64,000 nucleotides of DNA from Streptococcus cristatus (GTDB lineage Bacteria > Bacillota > Bacilli > Lactobacillales > Streptococcaceae), in assembly GCF_008369405.1 (NCBI RefSeq), contig NZ_VSJJ01000009.1, positions 35,841 through 99,840 of the forward strand, written 5' to 3'. Positions within the stretch are counted from its first letter, which is position 1. The number at the start of each line of letters is the position of its first letter. Positions 52,098 through 62,343 of the stretch are shown piece after piece. The notes under the pieces were generated by a model. The model did no database searches. It saw only the letters and a list, made by a program, of their open reading frames with translations, and was not told the DNA's origin. The translations under genes and the position numbers were made by a program.

Positions 52098-53561
52098 TTA
52101 TTTCTCATCAACTTCGATGACCGCTTGTTCATCTTGTTTGAGCTTGTTGACAGTCATATTGACGCCAAGTGCTCCAGCTAGAAGTTGACGTATGTCAAAG
52201 CCTGCCCCTTGAGAAACTTGGTCAATGCTCTGCATGATGTCGCCGACCATTTTAGAAGCATTGCCTTCACCATACATGGTAATCTTATCTACCTTGGTCA
52301 ATGGCTCTGCTACCGCGCGAGCGATTTCTGGCAATTTATCGACAATCATTTCCGTAATCGCAGCTTCCTGCATCTTCTTCATGGCTTCGGCTTTCTTGTC
52401 CAAACCTTCTGCTTCCGCTTCTAGTTTAAGACGAATAGCTTCCGCCTCCGCACGTCCCTTAGCTTCAATAGCTTCAGCTTCTTGCAGTTGCGCAAATTTT
52501 TCAGCCTCAGCTTGAGCCTTGCGGGCTTCCGCTTCTTTCTGCGTTTCAAAGAGTTCCGCTTCGGCCTGACGCTGACGTTCAATCAATTGGGCTTCTGCAG
52601 CCTGTTGACGGGCATATTTTTCAGCTTCGGCTTGCTTGCGGATATTGGCATCCAATTCCTGCTCACGAACCTTAACTTCCCGTTCTTTGACTTCAGCTTC
52701 TTTTTCCTGCTTCATGATGTTGGCTTCTGCGGCCACACGTTCTTGTTCACGACGCTGGATTTCAGCTTCAATCCCTTTGGCCGCGTCCGCTTTAGCTTGC
52801 GCAATATCTGCTTCCTGCTTGAGGGCAGCTTGTTTCAGTTTGAGTTCATTTTGCTTTTGAGCAATTTCCAAGTCAGCAGCCACGCGCTTGTCGTTAGCCA
52901 ACTTGTCCTGCTCAGCCTCAACTTCCTTACGCTCACGTTCAGCCTTAGCTTTGGCAATCAAAGCGTCTTTCTTGATCGTTTCGACATTTTCGATACCGAG
53001 ATTGTCAATCACGCCACCTTCATCAGAGAAGGATTGAACGGTAAAGGCAATGACTTCCAGACCCATCTTAGCCAAATCTGGTGCTACGTTATCTTGCACT
53101 TTAGAAGCAAATTCCTGACGGTCATTGACCATCTTGCGCAGTTCCATCTGACCGATTACTTCACGAAGGTTTCCTTCGAGGACATCTTGGACAGAGTTGG
53201 AAATATCAGTGGTATTCCAATTAAGGAAGTTTTCTGCCGCACGCTCAATCATTTCATCCGTAGTACCAATCTTCAGCTTAACAGCCGCATCGGCACGAAC
53301 GTTGATAAAATCTAGTGTTGGCACAGACTCAGAAGTACGGACGTCGGTAGAAAACTGCTCAATATCCAGATAAGAGCGCTGCTCTACAAAAGGAATCATG
53401 AAGCCAGCCTTACCTCTTAAATGACGCTGCTTACGCAGACCAGTAATAACGACTACTTCATTTGGCCTAGCATTGACATACCCCTTAGCCAAAAGAATAA
53501 TAAGCAAGATGGCTGCAACGATTGCAAAAATCAACCAGCCTGGGATAAATAACATATCCAT
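52098..53561 (-). CDS. Flotillin (FloT/YuaG-like SPFH protein)
   Basis: 487 residues: an N-terminal membrane segment (IFAIVAAILLIILLAKGYV), an SPFH domain (about 30-200, NEVVVITGLRKQRHLRGKAG), then a ~200-residue Glu/Ala/Lys-rich coiled coil with many AEA-K repeats and a C-terminal domain. Flotillins scaffold functional membrane microdomains. The ATG at 53561, behind AAAGGAAG, is preferred over a frame start 16 codons upstream. The large plus-strand open frames here are shadows of the repetitive coding. Confidence 0.92.
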   Translation of the reverse strand: MDMLFIPGWLIFAIVAAILLIILLAKGYVNARPNEVVVITGLRKQRHLRGKAGFMIPFVEQRSYLDIEQFSTDVRTSESVPTLDFINVRADAAVKLKIGTTDEMIERAAENFLNWNTTDISNSVQDVLEGNLREVIGQMELRKMVNDRQEFASKVQDNVAPDLAKMGLEVIAFTVQSFSDEGGVIDNLGIENVETIKKDALIAKAKAERERKEVEAEQDKLANDKRVAADLEIAQKQNELKLKQAALKQEADIAQAKADAAKGIEAEIQRREQERVAAEANIMKQEKEAEVKEREVKVREQELDANIRKQAEAEKYARQQAAEAQLIERQRQAEAELFETQKEAEARKAQAEAEKFAQLQEAEAIEAKGRAEAEAIRLKLEAEAEGLDKKAEAMKKMQEAAITEMIVDKLPEIARAVAEPLTKVDKITMYGEGNASKMVGDIMQSIDQVSQGAGFDIRQLLAGALGVNMTVNKLKQDEQAVIEVDEK

Positions 53562-53700
53562 AGAAACTTCCTTTCTTTTTCCAGAGCAATAGACGAAGGC
53601 ATTGCCCAAATATATTTTTAGTTAGTATATCAAAAAATTAACAGTTTGCAAAACTTTTACTGCTAATCCTATTCAACTTCCAAAATCCCCTTCAAACAAA

Positions 53701-53736
53701 AAGATAGCTCCCCATTTATCGAGGAAACTATCCATC
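53701..53736 (-). terminator. Terminator of the BI-1 gene
   Basis: GATAG-TTTCC...GGGAG-CTATC followed by TTTTT on the minus strand. Confidence 0.7.
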
Positions 53737-53741
53737 TTTTA

Positions 53742-54425
53742 TTAGTCGTTTCTTCCAAAGATACGAAGGATGCTGAGGAAGAGGTTGATAAAGTCGAGAT
53801 AAAGGCTCAAAGCCAGAGAAAGGGCCCAACCAAGTCCAGCTTGTCCGCCTGTCTGCTCATAGACATAGCGAATCTTTTGATTGTCCCAAGCAATCAACCC
53901 TGCGAAAATGACGACGCTGACGTAGCTTACAATATAGTCTATCATGTCGCTACCCAGGAAAATATTGACAAAACTCGCAATCACAATCCCAATCAGACCT
54001 GCAATCATAGCACGACCCATACCAGACAAATCTTTTTTGATGACTACGCCCATGGCTGCCATGACAAGGAAAACGGCCGCACTAACTGCAAATGCTTTAA
54101 AGACCACGCCTCCTGTGTACATGGCTACAATGAAACTCATGGTAAAGCCATTAAGGGCTGAGTAGCTCAAAAAGAGGGGAAGGGCAGCTGGGCTATTGCG
54201 AAGTCCCATACTAGAAGCTGACCAAACCAAGGCCACCTCAAGGAAAATCGCACCGTAGTATATCCAGCGGTAATGGAGCAGAATATCTACTAGAGCCGTC
54301 TGGAAGGTCGTCAGCATTAAGCCTGAAACCAGAGCAGAGATGGCAATTCCCATCCCAACAAATCCGTAGACCTTAGAATAAAAACTAGAAAGTCCACTGT
54401 TTTCTTGAATAATTGTATTGTTCAT
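53742..54425 (-). CDS. Bax inhibitor-1 / YccA family membrane protein
   Basis: 227 residues with about seven membrane helices and BI-1 features: YGFVGMGIAISALVSG, WSASSMGLRNSPAALPLFLSYSALNGFT, and a C-terminal FINLFLSILRIFGRND. Family members leak Ca2+ in a pH-dependent way (BsYetJ) or modulate membrane proteolysis. The role in streptococci is not established. It follows the HD-domain gene by 19 bases. Confidence 0.9.
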   Translation of the reverse strand: MNNTIIQENSGLSSFYSKVYGFVGMGIAISALVSGLMLTTFQTALVDILLHYRWIYYGAIFLEVALVWSASSMGLRNSPAALPLFLSYSALNGFTMSFIVAMYTGGVVFKAFAVSAAVFLVMAAMGVVIKKDLSGMGRAMIAGLIGIVIASFVNIFLGSDMIDYIVSYVSVVIFAGLIAWDNQKIRYVYEQTGGQAGLGWALSLALSLYLDFINLFLSILRIFGRND

Positions 54426-54444
54426 AATGTCTCCTTTTTACATT

Positions 54445-54936
54445 TTAACTTTTCATCATCTTTCGATGATACTTTTTACGCCCACTCAGCTTTTGTCGCC
54501 AAGGCGCCGTCGCTTCTTTGATCGCCCAATACTTGTCCACCATAGTTACAACGAAGGACTCCTTGTAGCGTGGTGGTGCTAAGGTAGCACCCCACATGTG
54601 CTTGATGATAATATCTTCCTCAACTCGATTGAGCTTGGTAATCTTACGGGCATTTCGGACTGCTAGGCGGGGATGAACCCAGGCATGACTCTTTTTAAAC
54701 TTGGTTTCACGCCAGTCATAATAAAATAAATCATGCAATAGAGCGCCCCGTGCTGTACTGCGGGCATTCCAGCCAAATTTTTTAGCAATCTTATAACTAG
54801 TATAACTGACATTGATTGAATGTTCAAGCCGATTGGAATGAATATGATGCGTAATTCCTTTTAAGCGTTGGACGCTGGGCTTCTCAATCAAATGCCCCAC
54901 ATAAGCCATAAATTCATCATCTTCTCTGTAAGGCAT
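54445..54936 (-). CDS. HD domain phosphohydrolase
   Basis: 163 residues with the HD metal pattern: H in LEHSINVSYTSYKIAKKFG, HD in RGALLHDLFYYDW and later His/Asp residues (IIKHMWGATLAPPRY). The substrate is probably a nucleotide. Related small HD proteins are common beside trmH-type genes. It shares the minus strand with BI-1 and the TrmH gene. Confidence 0.88.
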   Translation of the reverse strand: MPYREDDEFMAYVGHLIEKPSVQRLKGITHHIHSNRLEHSINVSYTSYKIAKKFGWNARSTARGALLHDLFYYDWRETKFKKSHAWVHPRLAVRNARKITKLNRVEEDIIIKHMWGATLAPPRYKESFVVTMVDKYWAIKEATAPWRQKLSGRKKYHRKMMKS

Positions 54937-54980
54937 ATCATCACCTCCATTTAGTTTTATTATAGAGAGATTTCTAAAAG

Positions 54981-55721
54981 CTAGCTTAAAGAAAACATCA
55001 GAATGCCGGCTGCTACAGCTACGTTAAGACTTTCAGCCTGACCCTTCATGGAAATGTGAACCAGAACATCAGCCGCATCCGTCATTTCTTGGCTGATTCC
55101 CTGACCTTCATTGCCCATGACTAGGAGGAAATCTTCATGTTTTTCGACCTTTTGATAATCCACAGAATCTTCTGATAAGGTCGAAGCCAGAATTTGCAGG
55201 TCACTTTGACGAGCTAGTGCCAGCATATCCTCTCTGCTCACGCGATAAATGGGCAGATGAAAATGGCTGCCCTGCATAGAACGCAAGGTTTTGAGATTGT
55301 AAATGTCAGCGGAGTGGCTAGAGATAAAAACTCCTTGATAACCCGCCGCATCCGCTGTTCGGATGATGGTTCCGACATTGCCAGGATCCTGCACATCTTC
55401 TAAAAAGAGATAGGCACCTTCCAGCTTTTCTGGAATCGTTTGCTCCTCAAAGGCCAATTCTGCAACGATTCCCTGAGGGGTCTTGCTATCTGCCAAATCA
55501 CTGAGAATCTCTGGACTGACAAAAATCGTCTGGGAAAATGCCGCCAAACGCTCTTCGTACTCTGCCAAGGCAAAAATTCGCAGAATCCGTGCCTGACTGG
55601 CCAGAGCCTCCTCAAAAAGATGCCAGCCCTCAATCAAATAAGACTCGCTACGATATTTTTTTTGATGCAGCTTTTTAGCTTTTTTTACCACATTATTGGC
55701 TTTTGAGGTTATAATATTCAT
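54981..55721 (-). CDS. TrmH/SpoU family RNA 2'-O-methyltransferase
   Basis: 246 residues: an N-terminal substrate-binding part (MNIITSKANNVVKKAKKLHQKKYR) then a SPOUT domain with FLEDVQDPGNVGTIIRTADAAG, LVMGNEGQGISQEM and the knot HISMKGQAESLNVAVAAGILMF. The RNA target is unknown, possibly 23S rRNA. The start is the ATG at 55721; the open frame continues 26 codons upstream across AT-rich non-coding sequence. Divergent from acyP. Confidence 0.92.
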   Translation of the reverse strand: MNIITSKANNVVKKAKKLHQKKYRSESYLIEGWHLFEEALASQARILRIFALAEYEERLAAFSQTIFVSPEILSDLADSKTPQGIVAELAFEEQTIPEKLEGAYLFLEDVQDPGNVGTIIRTADAAGYQGVFISSHSADIYNLKTLRSMQGSHFHLPIYRVSREDMLALARQSDLQILASTLSEDSVDYQKVEKHEDFLLVMGNEGQGISQEMTDAADVLVHISMKGQAESLNVAVAAGILMFSLS

Positions 55722-55862
55722 AAATACATTATAACACAATCTAGCAGTTTTGAACTCATCCTCTAGACTTATCCTCAGAGAAAATCTTGTCTCCAGCAAG
55801 CAGCTGCTCGCTGCGCTATGGGCTGAGAAGCGAGTTTCAAACCGCTACAAAAGGAGGTAACG

Positions 55863-56141
55863 ATGCAAAAAGTAAGAATGATTGCGCAAGGACGAGTCCA
55901 AGGCGTCGGCTTTCGTTGGGGCGTTTACTCCCTTGCTCTGCAAATCGGCGGGATTACCGGTCGCGTCTGGAATAACGACGACGGTACAGTCGAAATTTTA
56001 GCTCAAGCTGAAAGCTCTGCCCTCATGGCCAAGTTCATTCAAGAAATCCGCAAAGGCCCGACTCCTTTTTCTAAAGTCAGCTATCTAGATGTAACCATGG
56101 CCAATTTTGATTCCTATACCGACTTTAAAATTGCAAATTAG
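55863..56141 (+). CDS. acyP: Acylphosphatase
   Basis: A 92-residue enzyme that hydrolyses acyl phosphates. The catalytic Arg and phosphate loop are in RMIAQGRVQGVGFRWGVY and the catalytic Asn in GRVWNNDDGTVEIL. AAAGGAGG precedes the ATG. It lies 80 bases before yidC on the same strand, the usual streptococcal pair. Confidence 0.95.
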   Translation: MQKVRMIAQGRVQGVGFRWGVYSLALQIGGITGRVWNNDDGTVEILAQAESSALMAKFIQEIRKGPTPFSKVSYLDVTMANFDSYTDFKIAN

Positions 56142-56222
56142 GTCTGCAGAACTATTGTATATTTCCTTAAAAAACAGTAGAATAGATAGGTATTATTTTT
56201 TAGAAACAAAGGAAATGAACTC

Positions 56223-57143
56223 GTGAAAACATTTAAACGTATTTTATTCTCTGGAATGAGCTTGTCCCTCCTTCTATTATTGACAGGGTGTGTCGGACGA
56301 GACAAGGCTGGCAATCCTTCTGGCCTCATTTGGGACGTGCTTGGTCAGCCTATGGCAGATAGCATCCAGTTCTTTGCTAAGAATTCAGGTCTCGGTTACG
56401 GTCTAGCGATTATTATCGTTACACTCATCGTGCGGCTGATCATTTTCCCACTGGGAATCTATCAGTCTTGGAAGGCGACTCTTCAGTCAGAAAAGATGAA
56501 CTACTTCAAGCCCATCTTTGCCCCTATTCAAGAACGAATCAATAATGCCGAAACTCAAGAAGAAAAACTAGAAGCGCAGCAAGAACTTATGGCTGCTCAA
56601 AGAGAAAATGGTCTGAGTATGTTTGGCGGTATCGGCTGCCTCCCTCTACTCATTCAAATGCCTTTCTTCTCAGCCCTCTTCTTCGCTGCCCAATACACAA
56701 ACGGTGTAGCAAGCAGTACCTTCCTTGGCATCAATCTTGGAAAACCTAGTCTGGCCTTGACTCTCATTGTCGGTGTACTCTACTACATCCAGTCAATTCT
56801 CTCCCTACATGGGATCGAAGATGAGACCCAAAAAGCGCAGATGAAGAGTGCAACTTACATGAGCCCGATTATGATTGTTGTCTTCTCCTTCATGTCACCA
56901 GCGGCTGTGACCCTCTACTGGGTAGTCGGTGGTTTCATCCAAATTATCCAACAATTCATCATTAACTACTTGATTCGTCCACGGATTAGAAAGCAAGTAG
57001 CTGAAGAATATGAAAAGAATCCTCCGAAAGCCATGAGCAATGCTGGCCGCATCAAGGATGTGACACCAAAAGCGAGTCAAGCAATTACTCAAAACAATAA
57101 AAAGAAAAAGAATCGCAACGCTGGTAAACAACGTTCTAGATAA
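56223..57143 (+). CDS. yidC: Membrane protein insertase YidC (lipoprotein form)
   Basis: 306 residues. The GTG start at 56223 follows AAAGGAA. A lipoprotein signal ([11 protein letters not shown], Cys23) is followed by five membrane helices of the YidC core with [16 protein letters not shown] and [13 protein letters not shown] lysine-rich C-terminal tail ([14 protein letters not shown]) helps ribosome binding. Gram-positive bacteria usually have two such proteins, and this is one. The strong hairpin at 57159-57190 ends the acyP-yidC unit. Confidence 0.93.
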   Translation: MKTFKRILFSGMSLSLLLLLTGCVGRDKAGNPSGLIWDVLGQPMADSIQFFAKNSGLGYGLAIIIVTLIVRLIIFPLGIYQSWKATLQSEKMNYFKPIFAPIQERINNAETQEEKLEAQQELMAAQRENGLSMFGGIGCLPLLIQMPFFSALFFAAQYTNGVASSTFLGINLGKPSLALTLIVGVLYYIQSILSLHGIEDETQKAQMKSATYMSPIMIVVFSFMSPAAVTLYWVVGGFIQIIQQFIINYLIRPRIRKQVAEEYEKNPPKAMSNAGRIKDVTPKASQAITQNNKKKKNRNAGKQRSR

Positions 57144-57156
57144 ATAAATTATCCAT

Positions 57157-57198
57157 GTCCCTCCAAGATTTCCTATCTAATCTTGGAGGGCTTTTTTC
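57157..57198 (+). terminator. yidC terminator
   Basis: CCCTCCAAGATT-loop-AATCTTGGAGGG followed by CTTTTTT, a textbook intrinsic terminator. Confidence 0.93.
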
Positions 57199-57220
57199 CA
57201 TTCCCCTAACAATACTAAAA

Positions 57221-57400
57221 GAGAGGCTGGGACAAAAGTCCTAGCCTCTCAATTGTCTTTGGATTGTCGAGCAAGACGCAGTGGTTGAGTGGGCTCTACT
57301 ACGCTGATTTCATCAGCTTTTACAGCCCTACTCAACTGTGCGGAGGTGAGACTACGAAATCAAATTCTAACGAATTACCATTTCTGTCCCACTCTCTCTT
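57221..57400 (-). repeat. Three-hairpin intergenic repeat, copy E
   Basis: Reverse-oriented copy, the most divergent of the five (GAGGTGAGACTACGAAATCAA region, two bases missing near 57382). Between the convergent yidC and pyrD genes. Confidence 0.9.
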
Positions 57401-57410
57401 TCTTAAACTT

Positions 57411-58349
57411 TTAATCAATATACTTCAATTTTCCTCGGAAATCTTCCAGGCTTTCATAGCCTTTTTCTTCCATAATCTCCTTGAGTTCGGCAGTGATGCG
57501 CTCGAAGGCTGCTACTCCTTCCTTATGAAGGGTCGTTCCTACCTGCACCATGCTGGCACCACAGAGGATATGCTCAAAGGCATCTCGCCCAGTCAGGACG
57601 CCACCAGTACCAATGATTTGGATTTCTGGTTTCAGGCGTTGGTAAAAGGCATGGACATTAGCCAGAGCCGTTGGCTTGATATACTGGCCACCAATACCGC
57701 CAAAACCATTTTTGGGACGAATGACCACTGACTCATCCTCAATGTAAAGGCCATTTCCAATCGAGTTGACACAATTGACAAACTTGAGCGGATACTTATT
57801 GAAAATCGCAGCGGCCTGATCAAAATGCACGATATCAAAATAAGGAGGCAGCTTGATACCCAGCGGCTTGGTGAAATAAGCAAAAACTTCTGACAAGATT
57901 TTTTCTGTCGTTTCAAAGTCATAGGCAATCTGTGGCTTACCTGGAACGTTGGGACAGGAGAGATTGAGCTCAGTAATCCCTTTAAAGTCGCTTGCCTGCA
58001 CTTTCTTGAGAATGGTGTGGGTTTCTTCTGGTGACATACCGACCAAAGAGAGGAAGAAGGTACGATTTGGCTCGCTTTCTTGCAGCTCCAGCAAGTAATC
58101 AAGATAATAATCTAAACCATTATTGGGCAGGCCCATGGAGTTGATAGAACCCAGCGGCACATCTTGATAGCGTGGTTCTGGATTGCCCTGACGAAAGTCC
58201 AGCGTTGCCGTCTTAGTCTCAAAAGTTCCTGCAGCAGAGTTTTTAACTTCTTCTAACTCTTCGACTGTCATACAGGCCACTCCTGCTGCATTCATCAGAC
58301 AGTTGTCAAATTCAAAACCCGCAATTTGTGTCTTGGTTGTCGTCATCAT
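57411..58349 (-). CDS. pyrD: Dihydroorotate dehydrogenase, class 1A (fumarate type)
   Basis: Oxidises dihydroorotate to orotate in pyrimidine synthesis, using fumarate and FMN in the cytosol. 312 residues with the class 1A catalytic cysteine in [14 protein letters not shown] and FMN-binding [42 protein letters not shown] is typical of the lactococcal PyrDA type. Standing alone, outside a pyr operon, fits class 1A enzymes in streptococci. Confidence 0.95.
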   Translation of the reverse strand: MMTTTKTQIAGFEFDNCLMNAAGVACMTVEELEEVKNSAAGTFETKTATLDFRQGNPEPRYQDVPLGSINSMGLPNNGLDYYLDYLLELQESEPNRTFFLSLVGMSPEETHTILKKVQASDFKGITELNLSCPNVPGKPQIAYDFETTEKILSEVFAYFTKPLGIKLPPYFDIVHFDQAAAIFNKYPLKFVNCVNSIGNGLYIEDESVVIRPKNGFGGIGGQYIKPTALANVHAFYQRLKPEIQIIGTGGVLTGRDAFEHILCGASMVQVGTTLHKEGVAAFERITAELKEIMEEKGYESLEDFRGKLKYID

Positions 58350-58513
58350 TTTGACCTCATATTCCTTAGTTTTCTTCTATTATATCATTAAAGTTCCTCC
58401 TATAAAGAGTTTAGCCCATTTTTCTACTAAAATGTTCGGTATTTACCTCCCTAATTTTTAAGAATATTTCAGAAAAAATATCGTGGGAATTTTCAGAAAA
58501 TTCAACTTTTTTC

Positions 58514-58542
58514 TTTACAAGCGGAAAAATCTCTGCTATAAT
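58514..58542 (+). promoter_or_regulatory. gdhA promoter
   Basis: TTTACA (58514-58519), 17 bases including the TG of an extended -10, TATAAT (58537-58542). About 40 bases before the ATG. Confidence 0.82.
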
Positions 58543-58545
58543 TGA

Positions 58546-59928
<1,383 letters not shown>

Positions 59929-59942
59929 AATAAAAAAGTTAA

Positions 59943-59977
59943 AAATCAGCTGCTCAAACGAGCAAGCTGATTTTTTA
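59943..59977 (+). terminator. gdhA terminator
   Basis: AAATCAGC-TGCTC...GAGCA-GCTGATTT followed by TTTAT. Confidence 0.85.
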
Positions 59978-60001
59978 TCTATAAATTAGTCCAGAAAAAA
60001 C

Positions 60002-60739
60002 TCACTTATCTACAGCTTCTAAAAGAGCTAGGTATTCTTCTAAGACTAAATGATGCTTTTGCATGTATTGAGCAGATTTTACGCCGACATAGCGATAGTG
60101 CCAATTCTCAAAATCCACTCCAGTAATATCGCTTTTCCCCTCAGGATAGCGTAGAATAAAGCCATATCTGGGAGCAATTTCCGCAATCTTATCGGCCACT
60201 TCATCTTCCTGACCTTCTGGCTCACTCATATCAATAGCCAAGCCTGTCTGATGTTCGCTGGCGCCAGGAATCTGAATTCGTTTTTGCACCTCTTGTTCCG
60301 CTTCTTGTCGAGAAAGCCCCTCTTCCTCTGCCAAGGCTAGGGCTTCTTCATAAATTTCTGCCTGCTCCGCTCGACTTCGATAGCCCGAAATCAAAGTTTC
60401 TCCCGGTGCAATTTTCTGTGCTGCGGCCAAGAATTTTCTGGTATTTTCAGCAATACGGCTGTCTACCTGAATGTCATCAATTTGGGTCAATTGAGGGGGC
60501 GCATCTTCCTGAAGGTGGCTACGATTGACCAGTATCAATTCCCAGTCATCAACTGAAACATTGGGTAAATTCGACTCCAAGACCTCAAGATTTTCATCAG
60601 CAGGTTTTTGGACATGTTGATCCTGCCCTTGAAATAGCCACAAAGCAACTAGCAATCCAAGCCCAAGCCCTAAAAACAAGACCCAGTTTATCAGTCGATA
60701 CAAAGAAAAGTTTTTCTTAGCATGGTGACCTCTTTTCAA
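60002..60739 (-). CDS. ldcB: LdcB/VanY-type D,D- or L,D-carboxypeptidase
   Basis: 245 residues, membrane-anchored by one helix (LINWVLFLGLGLGLLVALWLF), with the peptidase domain outside. Zinc and catalytic motifs of the M15B family are clear: ISGYRSRAEQAEIY, SEHQTGLAIDMSEPEG and ENWHYRYVG. Pneumococcal LdcB/DacB trims tetrapeptides in peptidoglycan. It starts inside the stop of the phosphatase gene upstream (ATGA, 60739-60736). Confidence 0.88.
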   Translation of the reverse strand: MKRGHHAKKNFSLYRLINWVLFLGLGLGLLVALWLFQGQDQHVQKPADENLEVLESNLPNVSVDDWELILVNRSHLQEDAPPQLTQIDDIQVDSRIAENTRKFLAAAQKIAPGETLISGYRSRAEQAEIYEEALALAEEEGLSRQEAEQEVQKRIQIPGASEHQTGLAIDMSEPEGQEDEVADKIAEIAPRYGFILRYPEGKSDITGVDFENWHYRYVGVKSAQYMQKHHLVLEEYLALLEAVDK

Positions 60740-61425
60740 GCTTCTGCCTCCAGCTCCTCTTTTCCAACTTCACGGTAGGACATATCTCCAACACAAGCAA
60801 CACTGAATTTCCCGTCTTCATAATCCACTATGGTCACAGAACCATTGTCAAGTCCATGAGGGCGGCTTCTGTTTATCAAATAGACGAAGGTTCCGATGGT
60901 CATTCCATGGCTAACAACCAAAGCATTGCCACCACCAGAAGCCTCCAGCTCTTCAGCAATAGCTGAGAAGCCTTCCCAAATGCGGCTGCTGAGTTTTTCC
61001 CAGTTTTCTGCCCAACCAGCTGTATCCACCTCAACCAAACCTTCAGCCAATTCGGCATAGCTGAGCTGGTGAACATGCTCGACATTAAAGACCCGAGGCA
61101 TGACTCCCATAAAGAGCTCACCGTCATATCCCCCGTCAAAGCTGCCAAAGCACCACTCGCGGATGCGCTTGTCAAACCTATAAGGAATCTTTCCCGTCAA
61201 GCCCAGCTCTTCCAGGATAATCCCCATCGTCTGAATCGTCCGACCTGAATCACTGGATCTAGCTAGTTTAAAATCAATACCCGCTTTACGCAAACCAATC
61301 CCCAATTCACGGATGCCACGTTCGCCTTCTGCTGTCAATGGACTATCACTCCAGCCCTGAGCTCGTCCGATTGTATTAAACATGGTCTTCCCATGCCGGA
61401 TCAGGTATAATCTTGTTTTTGCCAT
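60736..61425 (-). CDS. Histidine phosphatase family protein
   Basis: 229 residues of the phosphoglycerate-mutase-like phosphatase family: LIRHGKTMFNTIGRAQGWSDSPLT holds the catalytic His, with later RSSDSGRTIQTM, REWCFGSFDGGYDGELF and the second His in LVVSHGMTIGTF. The substrate is unknown. It is co-translated with ldcB (ATGA). A second, frameshifted copy follows upstream at 61542-62233. Confidence 0.92.
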   Translation of the reverse strand: MAKTRLYLIRHGKTMFNTIGRAQGWSDSPLTAEGERGIRELGIGLRKAGIDFKLARSSDSGRTIQTMGIILEELGLTGKIPYRFDKRIREWCFGSFDGGYDGELFMGVMPRVFNVEHVHQLSYAELAEGLVEVDTAGWAENWEKLSSRIWEGFSAIAEELEASGGGNALVVSHGMTIGTFVYLINRSRPHGLDNGSVTIVDYEDGKFSVACVGDMSYREVGKEELEAEA

Positions 61426-61490
61426 ACACTTACCCCCTTATTCTCCTCCATTATATCACTTTTCTGAAAAAAAGCGGTCTCTAAGATAGC

Positions 61491-61533
61491 AAGAAAACAG
61501 CGCAACAATCCTCCATCATTGCCCTGCTTTCTT
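61491..61533 (-). terminator. Terminator between the two histidine phosphatase genes
   Basis: AAGAAAGCAG...CTGTTTTCTT on the minus strand, T-rich after the stem. Confidence 0.55.
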
Positions 61534-61541
61534 ATAACGGT

Positions 61542-62233
61542 TTATTTAGCGTCCAAAATTTTAGCACCAACCTTACGGTAGGACACATCTCCCAAAATCT
61601 GAATCGTAAATTGCCCCTTTTCATATTCGACGACTGTCACACTGCCGTTGTCAACCTCAGGATTTTTGCTAATGGATTTGTCCAGCAGATAGGCAAAAGT
61701 CCCGATGGTCATACTATGGCTGACAACCAAAGCATTGCCTCCACCAGCGGCCTCCACTTCTTGGGCAATAGCTGTAAATCCAGCTAAAATCCGCCCGCTC
61801 AGTTGCCCCAGGGCTCAGCCCAGCCAGCCGTATCCACTTCAACCAAGCCGTCTGCCAATTCTGGGAAAGTCAGCTCTTTATAATTATCGGTGTCACGTAC
61901 CCTTGGAATTACTCCACGGAAAAGATCGCCACCATAAGCCCCGTCAAAGCTCCCGAAGCACCACTCTCGGATGCGCTTATCAAACTTATAAGGAATCTTC
62001 CCGACCAAATCCAGCTCTTCTAGGATAATCCCCATTGTCTGAATAGTTCGACCAGAGTCGCTCGAGAAAGCCTTGGTAAATTCCAAACCAGACTCTCTTA
62101 GCCCAATCCCTAGCTCACGGATGCCACGTTCGCCTTCTTCAGTTAAGGGAGTATCCGACCAACCCTGAGCTCTGCCAATGGTATTAAACATTGTCTTCCC
62201 ATGCCGGATAATGTATAATTTCGTTTTTGCCAT
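61542..62233 (-). pseudogene. Second histidine phosphatase, frameshifted
   Basis: A tandem paralogue of 60736-61425 split into two frames. Codons 1-144 from 62233 (KLYIIRHGKTMFNTIGRAQG to AGWAEPWGN-stop) and a second frame (QLSGRILAGFTAIAQEVEAAG to KVGAKILDAK). The break is at a run of four C/G (61806-61809); five would restore EPWGQLSGRI, matching the sister's ENWEKLSSRI, and give 230 residues. All catalytic residues survive across the two frames. It could be a recent inactivation, slippage-prone expression or a base-calling error. Confidence 0.85.
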
Positions 62234-62313
62234 GAATGTCTCCTTTTTTTGTCAAGGCCACCCGTCTAAGAGTGGCTTATTTGTCTCGCACTTGACCAAG
62301 CAAGACAGAGGGA

Positions 62314-62337
62314 AAGGGTCTGTTAAACAGACCCCCT
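62314..62337 (-). terminator. Terminator of the PFL-family gene
   Basis: GGGTCTG-TTTAA-CAGACCC followed by TTTCCC on the minus strand, directly after the stop. Confidence 0.7.
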
Positions 62338-62343
62338 ATATAC

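Noticed and set aside
52482..53315. 277-codon plus-strand open frame opposite the flotillin gene
   Set aside because: It is antisense to a Glu/Ala/Lys-rich coiled coil whose codons leave the opposite frame free of stops; no ribosome site or family match.
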